A DNA stretch of 64,000 nt, taken from contig CAXXNS010000003.1 of assembly GCA_963666895.2 (NCBI GenBank), forward strand, positions 1 through 64,000. Reading direction: 5' to 3'. This document shows, piece by piece, positions 41,968 to 51,451 of this stretch. The notes under the pieces are model-generated. The model was not told the DNA's origin. It searched no databases and saw only the letters and a program-made list of their open reading frames with translations. The position numbers were made by a program, and so were the translations under genes. How positions within the stretch are numbered: the stretch's first letter is position 1; every line of letters begins with the position of its first letter. Source of the DNA: G963666895 sp963666895. GTDB taxonomy: Bacteria > Desulfobacterota > Desulfovibrionia > Desulfovibrionales > Desulfovibrionaceae.

Positions 41968-44178
41968 ATGAATTTGTTTTTAGAAAAAAAAATATTATTT
42001 GGCTTTATAATGACACTATATTTGTTTTTTGTCTCGGTTTCCCTTGGGGAGATCAATTATCCGTATGTTCACGAACCGGTCACTGAACCTGTTGCTGATG
42101 GTATCAGATTAACAATTCCTGCGGGATTTGACGCAGACGTCTTCGTGCAACTAGGAATGGTGGATGTAACAGCGGCTCCTTTTTTTGCGGATAGGACTGG
42201 TCGTATCGATTCGACAAAGGCAATTCAGCAAGCAATCAATTTCGCTCGCGACAATCAGTTAGTATGCTTTTTTCCTGAAGGAACATACCTTGTTTCAGAT
42301 ACAATATCATGCATTCAAAATAGATATAAAAGAGCCAATGGGAATGTCCGAGGGGCACCCAATTTCCCCTGCGTCTTGAGTGGATCACGCAAGGGAAATC
42401 GGCCTAAAATAGTCCTTGCTAATTGTTCGCCTGGTTTTTCAGATCCAGCCAATCCTAAATATGTAATTCATTTTTGGACTAGGGGTTTGAAAAACGAATT
42501 TGAACCAAGCCCTAATTCTTCGTTTAATCAAACTATAGAAAATTTAGAAATAGTTATCGGAGAAGGCAATTCGGGGGCCATTGGTATACGGATGAGAGGA
42601 GCCCAGGGCAGCAACATTATCAATTGTGCCATTGACGCTACATATGGTTTTAAAGGTTTTGAAGGGGGGCCGGGATCTGGTGGTGGTATATACGGACTGA
42701 CTGTCTTGGGAGGGAAAATAGGTATGGATATGACCGAAACTCAACCCGCCCCAACAATTTCAGCAATAGTGCTTGAGGAGCAACAACAAGCTGCTATTAT
42801 CTATGGCGGGAGGCAATCGCTTTCAGCTGTTGGCATTAGAATACGATTCAAAGGAAATGGTCCCGCAATACGTACACCAGAAGGCAAAAGTGGATTAACT
42901 CTTGGGCAAATTGCTCTAAGTGACGCTAGCATAGAATGTTTAGTTCCGGTAGAAGTTGCTATTGATAGCGATAGTTCAGTTTATTTATCAAATGTATATA
43001 TTAAGGGTGCAAATGTACTTGTAAAAGCTCCTGCTGGAAAACTGGATGGGGATAGCTCTGGTTGGATATGTATTCAAGAGTGCGCCATAGGAAAAGCTGG
43101 AAGTAAATTTAGAAAATCAATGAGTTTCCCAGTATATGTAGATGGTTTTCCAACTATGAAGCCGTATAGCATTGTGAGTCATGGTCAAAAGCCCCCTAAA
43201 GATTTAGTTGAAAAGCATAGTTGCAATACCGAAATCTTTTGGGAAAATTCAAAAGTCGTAAATGTTAAAGAATTTCCTTATAACGCTTGCGGCGATGGAC
43301 TCCACGATGATACTGAGGCTATTCAAAAAGCTATAGATGATAATAACACCGTTTTTTTTCCGAAGGGATATTATTTAATATCTCGTTCTTTGATTTTAAA
43401 AAAAGAATCAAGCCTTTTGGGTGTGGCTAAGCATTTATCAATCATCTATACTAGGCCTGGATTGGGTGATTTTACGTCAATTGATGCGCCGAACCCATTG
43501 ATTAAAACGGCCAAAGGAGGGGGGGTTCTGTTAGCTAACTTATGCCTATATGCTCCGCGTGATAGTGGTAGCTATGCTTTATGTTGGCGTGCGGGTGAAA
43601 GCGCTGTGTTACAATTTGTAAATATAATGAATGTACCGTTAAAGAAATTTGAAGGGTTAAAATTGAGAACGCATCCCTTTGTATTGATAGAAAATCCTGG
43701 GCAGGGGCGATGGTACGGTTTGTATCATCATGGTGATCATAAGCAGCAATCCAAAGATTATCGGTTATTGCTAGTAGATGGATCACAAGGGCCGTTAGAT
43801 TTTTATCAAGTCGACCTTGAGCATGCCAAGTCTGATGCCAATATGGAAATTCGAAATTCCAGCGGTATATCTATATATGGCCTTAAGTCAGAGGGGAATT
43901 CCGCAACGTTGCTAATAAAAAATTCACAAGATATCAGAGTGCTAGGCTTTGGCGGCAACGCCTCGGCATTTCCTGGTAAGGCACTGTTTGTTATCAACAA
44001 TTCAACCAACGTGCGTCTTGTTAATCTTGTGAACACACCACGGAAGGGTGGGGACGGAAATGTCGACGGTCCTTTTGGGGTTGGCGTAGCGACCGGGCAA
44101 TGGCATATGGTTGCGGATCAAGACCGTGGTTTGATGACCGACGGGTTCCACAGGCCAGTGCTATATTTAATACATTGA
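41968..44178 (+). CDS. Secreted tandem beta-helix enzyme (pectate-lyase-3 / GH55-like)
   Basis: A 736-residue protein with an N-terminal signal or anchor (ILFGFIMTLYLFFVSVSLG). Two copies of the pectate-lyase-superfamily start motif are seen: GRIDSTKAIQQAINFARDN with FFPEGTYLVSDTI near 75, and GDGLHDDTEAIQKAIDDNN with FFPKGYYLISRSL near 445. Each is followed by repetitive beta-helix sequence (SGISIYGLKSEGNSATLLI near the end). Two linked helices of this kind are the layout of GH55 glucanases, and related lyases share the fold. Its likely role is trimming or editing the polymer during export. Lyase versus hydrolase cannot be decided here. Confidence 0.75.
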   Translation: MNLFLEKKILFGFIMTLYLFFVSVSLGEINYPYVHEPVTEPVADGIRLTIPAGFDADVFVQLGMVDVTAAPFFADRTGRIDSTKAIQQAINFARDNQLVCFFPEGTYLVSDTISCIQNRYKRANGNVRGAPNFPCVLSGSRKGNRPKIVLANCSPGFSDPANPKYVIHFWTRGLKNEFEPSPNSSFNQTIENLEIVIGEGNSGAIGIRMRGAQGSNIINCAIDATYGFKGFEGGPGSGGGIYGLTVLGGKIGMDMTETQPAPTISAIVLEEQQQAAIIYGGRQSLSAVGIRIRFKGNGPAIRTPEGKSGLTLGQIALSDASIECLVPVEVAIDSDSSVYLSNVYIKGANVLVKAPAGKLDGDSSGWICIQECAIGKAGSKFRKSMSFPVYVDGFPTMKPYSIVSHGQKPPKDLVEKHSCNTEIFWENSKVVNVKEFPYNACGDGLHDDTEAIQKAIDDNNTVFFPKGYYLISRSLILKKESSLLGVAKHLSIIYTRPGLGDFTSIDAPNPLIKTAKGGGVLLANLCLYAPRDSGSYALCWRAGESAVLQFVNIMNVPLKKFEGLKLRTHPFVLIENPGQGRWYGLYHHGDHKQQSKDYRLLLVDGSQGPLDFYQVDLEHAKSDANMEIRNSSGISIYGLKSEGNSATLLIKNSQDIRVLGFGGNASAFPGKALFVINNSTNVRLVNLVNTPRKGGDGNVDGPFGVGVATGQWHMVADQDRGLMTDGFHRPVLYLIH

Positions 44179-44212
44179 AACATGATCGGGTTTGGTGATT
44201 GGGAGGGTAGTA

Positions 44213-45094
44213 ATGAGATTGAAATCGAAAATGAAGAGTGCCAAATATCGCTTGGAAACATTATTACGAGATATTCAAAACGAAGTTTTTTGGTTAGTTA
44301 AAGGAAAAAGGTGGCCAGATTGTGATTTTGAGCAACAGCTAAATGGTCATACTTGGTGTTTTGTCGTGGGGTGTAACAATTCCGGCACAAGTATTTTACA
44401 AAATATGCTTGGAAAACATGTTGATGTATCAGTAATGCCTTTAGAAGGTCAGATGCATACAAAAACTTTTCCTAGAGCTAAAAAAAAAGGACATGAACGT
44501 GTTTGGTCGGAATACCAGGATGAGCTTATTAATATGCCAAGTTTGAATGATAATGTTTTAAAGAGATTGGTTTTTGACTGGATACATGCTTTACCATGTA
44601 TGTCATCTAAAGTTATAGTTGAAAAGACACCTTCTAATTTGCTGAGAATGGATTGGTTACAAGAAGCTTTTCCTCAAGCACATTTTATTGGAATTGTAAG
44701 AAATGGTTATGCTGTTTGTGAGGGTATCAAAAGAAAAGGAAATAAAAATTTTGAACGTGCAGCGCTTCATTGGAATTGTGTAAATAAATTGTTAATTGAA
44801 AATTCTAAACGCATGAAGCATTATCTTGAAATTAGTTATGAAAATTTGTGTGATTTTCCAGAAGAAACTGCCGTAAAGATAGCAAGTTTTCTAGATATTG
44901 ATCCAGTTCAAGTCATTACTGCCGTACAATCTAACTTTAATTTTCAAACAATTGCGGGGAAAGATAGCTCAAAAATAGTGAATTTGAATAGAAAAAGCTT
45001 TGATCGGCTTACTTCCAGGGATGTTGCAGTAATAAATGCCAATGCATCAGAAATGCTGAAATATTTTGGTTATTTCATAGAAGATGACCATTAA
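44213..45094 (+). CDS. Sulfotransferase (2)
   Basis: A ~293-residue sulfotransferase. The PAPS loop is FVVGCNNSGTSILQNMLGKH, and a 3'-phosphate region is AHFIGIVRNGYAVCEGIKRK preceded by EKTPSNLLRMDWL. Asn/Ser replace the usual Arg/Lys in the first loop, a variation found in carbohydrate sulfotransferase-like families. ATG 44213 has GGGAGG seven bases upstream, which decides it against the earlier GTG at 44192. AT-rich. It follows the beta-helix gene by 34 bases. Confidence 0.8.
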   Translation: MRLKSKMKSAKYRLETLLRDIQNEVFWLVKGKRWPDCDFEQQLNGHTWCFVVGCNNSGTSILQNMLGKHVDVSVMPLEGQMHTKTFPRAKKKGHERVWSEYQDELINMPSLNDNVLKRLVFDWIHALPCMSSKVIVEKTPSNLLRMDWLQEAFPQAHFIGIVRNGYAVCEGIKRKGNKNFERAALHWNCVNKLLIENSKRMKHYLEISYENLCDFPEETAVKIASFLDIDPVQVITAVQSNFNFQTIAGKDSSKIVNLNRKSFDRLTSRDVAVINANASEMLKYFGYFIEDDH

Positions 45095-45235
45095 AGCCAC
45101 GTCATGATAATCCACATCTGTGAGTAGCTTTTTAATATAGATGTCATTCATAATTTAGTGAATTCAGTATTGAATAGTAGTATTGTAAATGCTTAAGCAG
45201 ATGTTATAAGTCAACCAGACATTGGGGTTTGTGCG

Positions 45236-46039
45236 ATGTATTTTCCTATAAAAACTTGGGAGTCTTTTTCAAGGCAAGTCCGGGCGGCATCTGTTCCAAT
45301 GCTTGCTAGGCTTAATGAAATGCGTGATGTTTTGTTTGTTACAGGCTGTCAGCGATCTGGAACAACGATTTTGACGGAAGCCTTGATGCGATCTCCCGAA
45401 GTTTATGATTACAGAGACAGAATTGATAGCGAGTTACATGGTGCGTTAATACTTTCAGGACTCATGAAATTTGAAAGACATGATAAAAGACTTTGCTTTC
45501 AGACCACCTATTTGAACGAGCGATATAAGGAATATTTTGTTTATGAAAACAAATACAAGATGATTTATTTGTTGCGAAATCCATGGTCTGTCGTTTATTC
45601 GATGTGCTATAATTGGAGGCCGCGTTTTAAATTGAGGAATTTTGCATTGAATGAGTTGTTCTATTATTGTGGTTCGGACTTGTTAGATAAAAATGAAAAA
45701 AAATTATTTAAAACATTCGGGACGATTGCTTTTTCTTCTATGCGAAAAGCATGTCTTTCGTATGTTGCAAAGACAAAGCAACTTTTTGAGATTAAATCAA
45801 ATTTAAATGATAATTGTATGGTAATGGACTATGATGACTTAGTTAGCAAAGTGCAAATATTACTTCCTCAAGTATACTCATTTTTTAATTTAGAATACGA
45901 TGAAAATTATCTTAGTATTTTGCATAAAAATAGTTCAGGAAAACGAAATTTACTTACATCTCAACAAACTGAGTTTATTTCAAACATGTGTCAAGAGATT
46001 TATGAAAATGGCAAGGCACTTATCGACCTTAAATGTTAA
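45236..46039 (+). CDS. Sulfotransferase (3)
   Basis: A 267-residue sulfotransferase-fold protein. The PAPS loop is LFVTGCQRSGTTILTEALMR, and the 3'-phosphate segment is MIYLLRNPWSVVYSMCYNWR. It is short for the family and divergent from the other three. It is the last gene of the AT-rich island, ending 46 bases before the IS element. The 141-base gap before it has no clear promoter. The acceptor is unknown. Confidence 0.8.
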   Translation: MYFPIKTWESFSRQVRAASVPMLARLNEMRDVLFVTGCQRSGTTILTEALMRSPEVYDYRDRIDSELHGALILSGLMKFERHDKRLCFQTTYLNERYKEYFVYENKYKMIYLLRNPWSVVYSMCYNWRPRFKLRNFALNELFYYCGSDLLDKNEKKLFKTFGTIAFSSMRKACLSYVAKTKQLFEIKSNLNDNCMVMDYDDLVSKVQILLPQVYSFFNLEYDENYLSILHKNSSGKRNLLTSQQTEFISNMCQEIYENGKALIDLKC

Positions 46040-46085
46040 AATTATTTTGGTAGTTATTGGCTAGTTTTTATCTTTGGAAATTTTT

Positions 46086-46803
46086 GGGGCTGTCCTAGCT
46101 AAGCACTCCGCTTAGACTTAGGATGGCATTATGTACGAGAGGAAAAGTCGGCTCAGTCCACAGAGGCGGGCCAGGCTCATTGAGCACTTCATCGCTGGCA
46201 CAACGGCCCGTGCCGCAGCTCGACTGGTCGGCGTCAACAAAAACACGGCGGCCACGTTCTTCACCCGGCTGAGGAAAGTCATTGCCGATGAGATGGAAAA
46301 GGCATCGCCATTCGACGGTGAGATTGAAGTTGATGAGAGCTATTTCGGAGGAGTCAGGAAAGGCAAGCGTGGTATAGGAGCTGCTGGCAAAGTCCCTGTT
46401 TTCGGCCTGTTGAAGCGCGGTGGACGGATCTTCACTGTTATGATTCCCAACGCCAAAAGTACGACGCTTCTCCCCATTCTGGAGCGCATGATCTTGCCGG
46501 ACAGCATCGTGTACACGGACGTTTTCAAGGGCTATGATGCGCTGGACGTCTCGGACTTCCACCACGTCCGGATCAACCACTCCGAACGATTCGTGGACCG
46601 GCCCACATCAATGGGATTGAGAATTTCTGGAACCAGGCAAAGCGTCATCTTTGGCGATTCAACGGCATCCCCAGGGACAGCTTCTTTCTGTTCCTCAAGG
46701 AGTGCGAGTGGCGGTTCAATGGTGGCGATCATAAAATGCTGCTCAACCAACTGAAAAAATGGATTAACCAACGTCAGAAAACCTAGTTAGCTAGGGTAGT
46801 TTC
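46086..46803 (+). mobile_element. IS1595-family (ISXO2-like) insertion sequence
   Basis: A 718-bp element with imperfect inverted ends. The left end GGGGCTGTCCTAGCTAA (46086-46102) matches 12 of 17 bases with the complement of the right end (46803-46787). Flanking 8-mers AAATTTTT (46078-46085) and TAATTTTT (46804-46811) agree at seven of eight, as expected for an 8-bp target duplication that has since drifted. It contains a single transposase gene. GC content is well above the AT-rich DNA on its left. It sits at the right edge of island 1. Confidence 0.82.
46131..46787 (+). pseudogene. IS1595-type transposase, one-base frameshift
   Basis: The reading frame from ATG 46131 gives a typical ISXO2-like transposase: a helix-turn-helix region (TARAAARLVGVNKNTAATFF), DGEIEVDESYFGG with the first catalytic Asp, and SIVYTDVFKGYDAL with the second. 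Near 46601, loss of one G (ACCGGCCC for ACCGGGCCC) shifts the frame. In the next frame the ending continues perfectly with AHINGIENFWNQAKRHL, including the conserved Asn/Glu region, to TAG at 46785-46787. So the protein is about 218 codons with a single break. This is either a recently disabled copy or a sequence error. Confidence 0.85.
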
Positions 46804-46882
46804 TAATTTTTATTGTAGAACAAGTTGCTTTAAATATTTTTGAAACAACCAAACTGAATTTAATTTTAGGGGTGCATGACCT

Positions 46883-48121
46883 TTGAGGAATAAACTGAGG
46901 TTACTTATTGTAGCCGCTGACCGGTATCCACCATACCGGCCGGATATTCAGGATTTGTTCGGTAAAAAACTGTCCGGCCGGGGTCATTACGTGCACATGA
47001 TCCTCCAGTCCGAGGAGGCGTGCCCCAAGGCGCATGAAACCAAGTGGCGGAATCTGCATGTTACCGTGGGCGCGAAAACCGGGCGCAAGGGCGCTTGGGG
47101 AAAACTCATACGGCAATGGCAGGGATTGAGAAATGATTTTCGCCTGTTTAGGGAATTGCGGACTGGGCGGTATGACCTGATCCAAGTGAAGGACAAGTTT
47201 GTCACTGCGCTGTTGGCTATTCTTGGCTCCTTGAGGTATCGCGTCCCGTTTGTGTACTGGCTTTCCTTCTCCATCCCCGAAGCGCAGATATACAAGGCAA
47301 GGAACAGGCACACTAGGTACCCATTGATTTTGGCCGTTCGGGGGCGCATCTACGGTTTTATTTTGTACCGCCTGATCCCGAAATTTGCCAAACATATATT
47401 TGTCCAAAGTGACGCTATGAAAGCGCAACTGGCCGCAAAAGGCATCCCGGAAGAGAGGATGACCGCGGTTCCCATGGGAGTGTCTAGGGGGGACTTGCCG
47501 CAGGACCTTTCGCAGGCCGAAAGTCACGGTTCGCAACCGGATCTTATCTACATTGGGGCGTTGGATAGGTCCCGCGGGCTGGACTTCTTAATACGGGTCC
47601 ACCGGCGTGTTCTGGAACGGATTCCGGAGGCTACCCTGTATCTCGTCGGTGGGGCGCCCCTTGAGGAGGACGTCGAGTTCCTGAAGCAGGAGGCCGTGCG
47701 CGAAGGCATTTCGCAGCAGGTCGTTTTTACTGGATTCTTGCCGCGAGATGAGGTCTGGCGGCTGGTCGCCGCCTCCCGGGTTTGCTTGTCCCCCATGCTA
47801 CCCGTCCCCATGCTCGTCACCACCACACCGACCAAATGCCAGGAATACATGGCACTCGGTCGTCCCGTGATCGGGAATGAGGAAATTCCTGACATGCAGA
47901 CCGTGTTGATCCAAAGCGGCGGCGGTATCTGCGTCCCCTGGGACGAAGGTGCCTTTGCTCGGGCGGCCATGGAACTGCTGTCGGAGCCTGAAAAAGCGGA
48001 TCGCATGGGCCGGAAAGGAAAGGAATGGATTCTGCGCAACAGGGAATACGATGTGTTGGCCGAAGCTGTGGAAAAGGAATACACAAGGATAGTCGATCGC
48101 AACAGCAAGACGGTCAAGTGA
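46883..48121 (+). CDS. Glycosyltransferase family 4
   Basis: A 412-residue GT-B enzyme. The N-terminal domain has LLIVAADRYPPYRPDIQDLF, and the donor domain has LIYIGALDRSRGLDFLIRVH, YLVGGAPLEEDVEFL and TPTKCQEYMALGRPVIGNEE. The start is TTG 46883, supported by AGGGGTG ten bases upstream; the nearby ATG is in another frame and stops at once. Base composition is back to GC-rich after the IS. It begins a tightly packed group with the heparinase-like gene, algD and the next GT. Confidence 0.88.
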   Translation: MRNKLRLLIVAADRYPPYRPDIQDLFGKKLSGRGHYVHMILQSEEACPKAHETKWRNLHVTVGAKTGRKGAWGKLIRQWQGLRNDFRLFRELRTGRYDLIQVKDKFVTALLAILGSLRYRVPFVYWLSFSIPEAQIYKARNRHTRYPLILAVRGRIYGFILYRLIPKFAKHIFVQSDAMKAQLAAKGIPEERMTAVPMGVSRGDLPQDLSQAESHGSQPDLIYIGALDRSRGLDFLIRVHRRVLERIPEATLYLVGGAPLEEDVEFLKQEAVREGISQQVVFTGFLPRDEVWRLVAASRVCLSPMLPVPMLVTTTPTKCQEYMALGRPVIGNEEIPDMQTVLIQSGGGICVPWDEGAFARAAMELLSEPEKADRMGRKGKEWILRNREYDVLAEAVEKEYTRIVDRNSKTVK

Positions 48122-48127
48122 TGAGTC

Positions 48128-50137
48128 ATGAAAGCCATTGAAAAGATGTCGTGGTACGTCAATAGGCTTCGGGCCATGTCCGCCAAGGAAGGAGCGTTTC
48201 GGATACGGAACGCACTGCAAGCGCGTCTCGAGCGCCTGGGTTCTTTTACCGTTCGGCACCCATTGCCTGTGCCCAGGGCGGGTGCGTCCTGGGTGCGTGT
48301 CCCGGGCGGGCTGGCGGCCGACGACTATGCGCGCGAGGCGCGGGCGGTGGCTTCCGGCGTTCTGTCCGTTTTTGCTTTGGAAGACGTTGACCTCGGCAGC
48401 CCTCCCGATTGGAACCGCGATCCCCTGACCGGGACGGTCGCTCCCCTGACCTATGGAAAGACCCTGGATTATCGCGACGAAACAATCGTCGGGAACATAA
48501 AATATCTTTGGGAACCCAATCGCCATCTTCTCCTGGTTCGCCTGGCTCAAGCTTATGCCCTGACCCGCGACCGAGCGTATCTCGACAGCCTGCGGTGGCT
48601 CCTTGAGTCCTGGATGGAGCAATGTCCCTGTTTCAGGGGGCCGAACTGGACGAGTTCCCTGGAACTGGGCCTCCGACTGATCAACTGGAGCATCCTCTGG
48701 CAACTGGCCGGGGGGTGGGGCTCGAGCCTCTTTGATGGGGACGCCGGGCGGGCGTTCCGCACGCAATGGTTGGACTTCATCTACCAACATGTTCATTTCA
48801 TAGATAGAAACTACTCCCGGTTCTCCTCGGCCAACAATCATCTCTTGGGTGAACTGACCGGTGTGTTTGTGGCCTCCTTGACCTGGCCCTATTGGCCCAG
48901 GTTCGAAACCTGGGGGAACAGGGCTCGGCGAACGTTGGAAGATGAGGCGGCCAAGCAAAACCATGCCGACGGGGTCAACAAGGAGCAGGCGATTTGGTAC
49001 CATCAGTTCGTTTTTGATTTTCTTCTTATTTCCGGACTGGCCGCCCGGGCGTCGGGACGGGATTTCTCAAGCGGCTATTGGGGCAGACTGGAGAAGATGA
49101 TCGAGTATGCGGCCTCCATTATGGATGTTTCCGGCAACCCGCCCATGATCGGCGACGCGGATGATGGATTGGTGGTCAACCTTTCGGCGGAGGAGAATTT
49201 TTCCCCGTTTAGGTCCATGATCGCTACTGGCGCAGTGCTGTTTCACAGGGGGGATTTCCTCGCCAAGGCCGGCCGTTTGGACCACAAGACGCTCTGGCTC
49301 CTCGGGGACGCGGCCCGGGAGGCGTTCGAGCACATCGCACCTGCCCCCGGCGGGCTGCCGGTGCGGCGGGAGTTCTCCTCTGGGGGGTACTACGTCCTTG
49401 GAAGCGACTTTGAAACGGAGCGCGAAATACGCATGGTGGTCGATTGCGGCCCGCTGGGCTACCTGTCCCTGGCGGCCCACGGCCATGCGGACGCGCTGGC
49501 CCTGACTTTGTCCGTGTCGGGCCGACAGGTGCTCGTGGATTCAGGTACATACGCGTATCATACAAGGCAAAAGTGGCGAAGCTACTTCCGGGGAACAAGC
49601 GCTCACAACACTTTGCGTCTGGACGGCATGGATCAATCCGTGATCGGTGGAAACTTTCTTTGGCTCCGGAGGGCTCGGGCGACGCTGGAGGCCTTTGAAC
49701 CTCAGGGATCTGAGCAATGGTTTGTGGGAAATCATGATGGGTATCTCCGCTTGAAGGACCCGGTTACGCACCAACGGGAGGTTCGGTTTTATCGGCAGGA
49801 GGCTCGGTTCCGCGTGACTGACCGGATTGCGTGTAAGGGCCGGCATGAGGCAGAACGGTTTTGGCATTTTTCAGAAGATTGCGATGTCCTGTTGGAAGAC
49901 GGGTTGGTGCGCGTGTGTTGCGGCCCAATCCTTTTGGCCCTTAGAGACGAGAGCCCGGATGTCGGAATGGAGGTTCTCCGTGGCGACGAAACCATGCCTT
50001 TGGGATGGATATCAAGGCGCTTCGACATTAAGGAGCCCACAAGTACCGTGATTATGCGAAACCAAGTATGCGGCGATTCGGAATTTGTGACGGAATTTGT
50101 GATTAAATGGGACGAGACCTGTGAGAGAAAAGGATGA
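48128..50137 (+). CDS. Heparinase II/III-family polysaccharide lyase-like protein
   Basis: A 669-residue protein. The N-terminal alpha toroid has NRLRAMSAKEGAFRIRNALQ, SSLELGLRLINWSILWQL, RNYSRFSSANNHLLGELTGV and DGVNKEQAIWYHQFVFDF. The C-terminal beta-sandwich has AAHGHADALALTLSVSGRQV, LVDSGTYAYHT and FRGTSAHNTLRLDGMDQS, all hallmarks of the heparinase II/III family, which cleaves uronate-containing polysaccharides. Typical members have a signal peptide; none is clear here, and the start (MKAIEKMSWYVNRLRAM) resembles EPS-locus members. Its stop overlaps the algD start, which ties it to uronic-acid polymer metabolism. It may edit or clear the EPS. Confidence 0.87.
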   Translation: MKAIEKMSWYVNRLRAMSAKEGAFRIRNALQARLERLGSFTVRHPLPVPRAGASWVRVPGGLAADDYAREARAVASGVLSVFALEDVDLGSPPDWNRDPLTGTVAPLTYGKTLDYRDETIVGNIKYLWEPNRHLLLVRLAQAYALTRDRAYLDSLRWLLESWMEQCPCFRGPNWTSSLELGLRLINWSILWQLAGGWGSSLFDGDAGRAFRTQWLDFIYQHVHFIDRNYSRFSSANNHLLGELTGVFVASLTWPYWPRFETWGNRARRTLEDEAAKQNHADGVNKEQAIWYHQFVFDFLLISGLAARASGRDFSSGYWGRLEKMIEYAASIMDVSGNPPMIGDADDGLVVNLSAEENFSPFRSMIATGAVLFHRGDFLAKAGRLDHKTLWLLGDAAREAFEHIAPAPGGLPVRREFSSGGYYVLGSDFETEREIRMVVDCGPLGYLSLAAHGHADALALTLSVSGRQVLVDSGTYAYHTRQKWRSYFRGTSAHNTLRLDGMDQSVIGGNFLWLRRARATLEAFEPQGSEQWFVGNHDGYLRLKDPVTHQREVRFYRQEARFRVTDRIACKGRHEAERFWHFSEDCDVLLEDGLVRVCCGPILLALRDESPDVGMEVLRGDETMPLGWISRRFDIKEPTSTVIMRNQVCGDSEFVTEFVIKWDETCERKG

Positions 50138-51447
50138 AGATAAGTATTTTTGGACTGGGCTATGTGGGGGCCGTTTCGGCAGGTTGTCTAGCCTCGGGAG
50201 GGCATACAGTGGTCGGCGTAGACCCGGTCCCGGCTAAGGTGGATTTGATCAATGCTGGCCAGAGTCCGATCATTGAGGCCGAGATAGGCGATCTGATCAG
50301 TGAAGCGGTGAAGGGCGGACGCCTGCGTGCGGTCCAGACCGCGGCCGAGGCCGTGCCCGCTACCGAAATTTCCTTGGTTTGCGTGGGAACGCCCAGCCAG
50401 CGCAACGGTAACCTCGACCTGTCCTATGTGCGCCGCGTGTGCGAGGATATCGGAGCTGCCCTGAAGGAGAAGTCGGACTATCATTTGGTGGTCATCCGCA
50501 GCACCATGTTGCCGGGCTCCATGCAGAACGTAGTCCTGCCCACCCTGGAGGAGCACTCGGGCAAGCAGGTGGGTAAGGACTTCGGCCTGTGTATCAACCC
50601 GGAGTTCCTGCGGGAAGGCACTGCGGTTTTCGACTTCCGCAATCCGCCCAAGACGGTTATCGGACAATATGACGACAGGAGCGGTGATCTGCTGGCTGAG
50701 CTATACTCCGGCCTGAACGCGCCGCTGTTGCGCACGGATCTGCAGACCTCGGAGATGGTCAAATATACGGACAACGTCTGGCACGCGCTTAAGGTTGGAT
50801 TCGCCAACGAGATCGGCCGCATGGGCAAGGCCCTGGACATCGACAGCCACAAGGTCATGGACATCTTCTGTCAAGACACCAAGCTCAACATCTCGACCTA
50901 CTACATGCGTCCCGGGTTTGCCTTCGGTGGCTCCTGCTTGCCCAAGGACTTGCGCGCCTTGAACTACAAGGCCAAGCAGATGGACGTGGATTTGCCTATT
51001 ATGGACAGTATCCTGCGCAGCAACCGCAGGCAGGTCGACAAGGCCATCGAGATGATCACCGGGCTGGACAAGAAAAAGATCGGGATTTTGGGGTTCAGCT
51101 TCAAGGCTGGCACAGACGATCTGCGCGAGAGTCCCATGGTGGAGATTGTCGAGTACCTCATTGGCAAGGGCTACGACCTGCGCCTGTACGACAAGAATGT
51201 CAACGTGGCCAAGCTAGTCGGCGGAAACAAGGACTACATCCTGAATCGTATCCCGCACATCTCCAGGCTCATGGTGGAGTCCATGCAGGGCGTCCTGGAC
51301 CATGCCGATGTCCTTGTCATTGGCAACAACGCCAAGGAATTTGCCTCTATCAGGGAGCAACTTCGTTCGGACCAGCATGTAGTGGATTACGTGCGGGTGG
51401 GCGAAGACCTGGCGACGCACGGCGGGTACCAGGGGCTTTGTTGGTAG
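50134..51447 (+). CDS. algD: GDP-mannose 6-dehydrogenase
   Basis: A 437-residue NAD-dependent four-electron dehydrogenase converting GDP-mannose to GDP-mannuronate. It has the NAD site ISIFGLGYVGAVSAGCLASG, INPEFLREGTAV, the catalytic Cys in FGGSCLPKDLRALNYKA, and FSFKAGTDDLRESPMVEIVE. Overall it resembles AlgD more than UDP-glucose dehydrogenases (length, NPEFLREGTA, GGSCLPKD). With manC, which supplies GDP-mannose, this makes the GDP-mannose reading strong. ATG 50134 overlaps the preceding stop (ATGA). It implies mannuronate, or guluronate after epimerisation, in the polymer. Confidence 0.9.
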   Translation: MKISIFGLGYVGAVSAGCLASGGHTVVGVDPVPAKVDLINAGQSPIIEAEIGDLISEAVKGGRLRAVQTAAEAVPATEISLVCVGTPSQRNGNLDLSYVRRVCEDIGAALKEKSDYHLVVIRSTMLPGSMQNVVLPTLEEHSGKQVGKDFGLCINPEFLREGTAVFDFRNPPKTVIGQYDDRSGDLLAELYSGLNAPLLRTDLQTSEMVKYTDNVWHALKVGFANEIGRMGKALDIDSHKVMDIFCQDTKLNISTYYMRPGFAFGGSCLPKDLRALNYKAKQMDVDLPIMDSILRSNRRQVDKAIEMITGLDKKKIGILGFSFKAGTDDLRESPMVEIVEYLIGKGYDLRLYDKNVNVAKLVGGNKDYILNRIPHISRLMVESMQGVLDHADVLVIGNNAKEFASIREQLRSDQHVVDYVRVGEDLATHGGYQGLCW

Positions 51448-51451
51448 TCCT

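Larger units (their letters stand above)
36783..46085. other. AT-rich island 1
   Basis: From the base after the manC stop to the left end of the IS element, base composition falls sharply and codons are dominated by A/T-ending forms. It holds a glycosyltransferase, three sulfotransferases, Wzx, Wzy and the beta-helix enzyme. The boundaries are abrupt on both sides, which suggests acquired, exchangeable polymer-specific genes. Composition was judged by eye. Confidence 0.8.
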
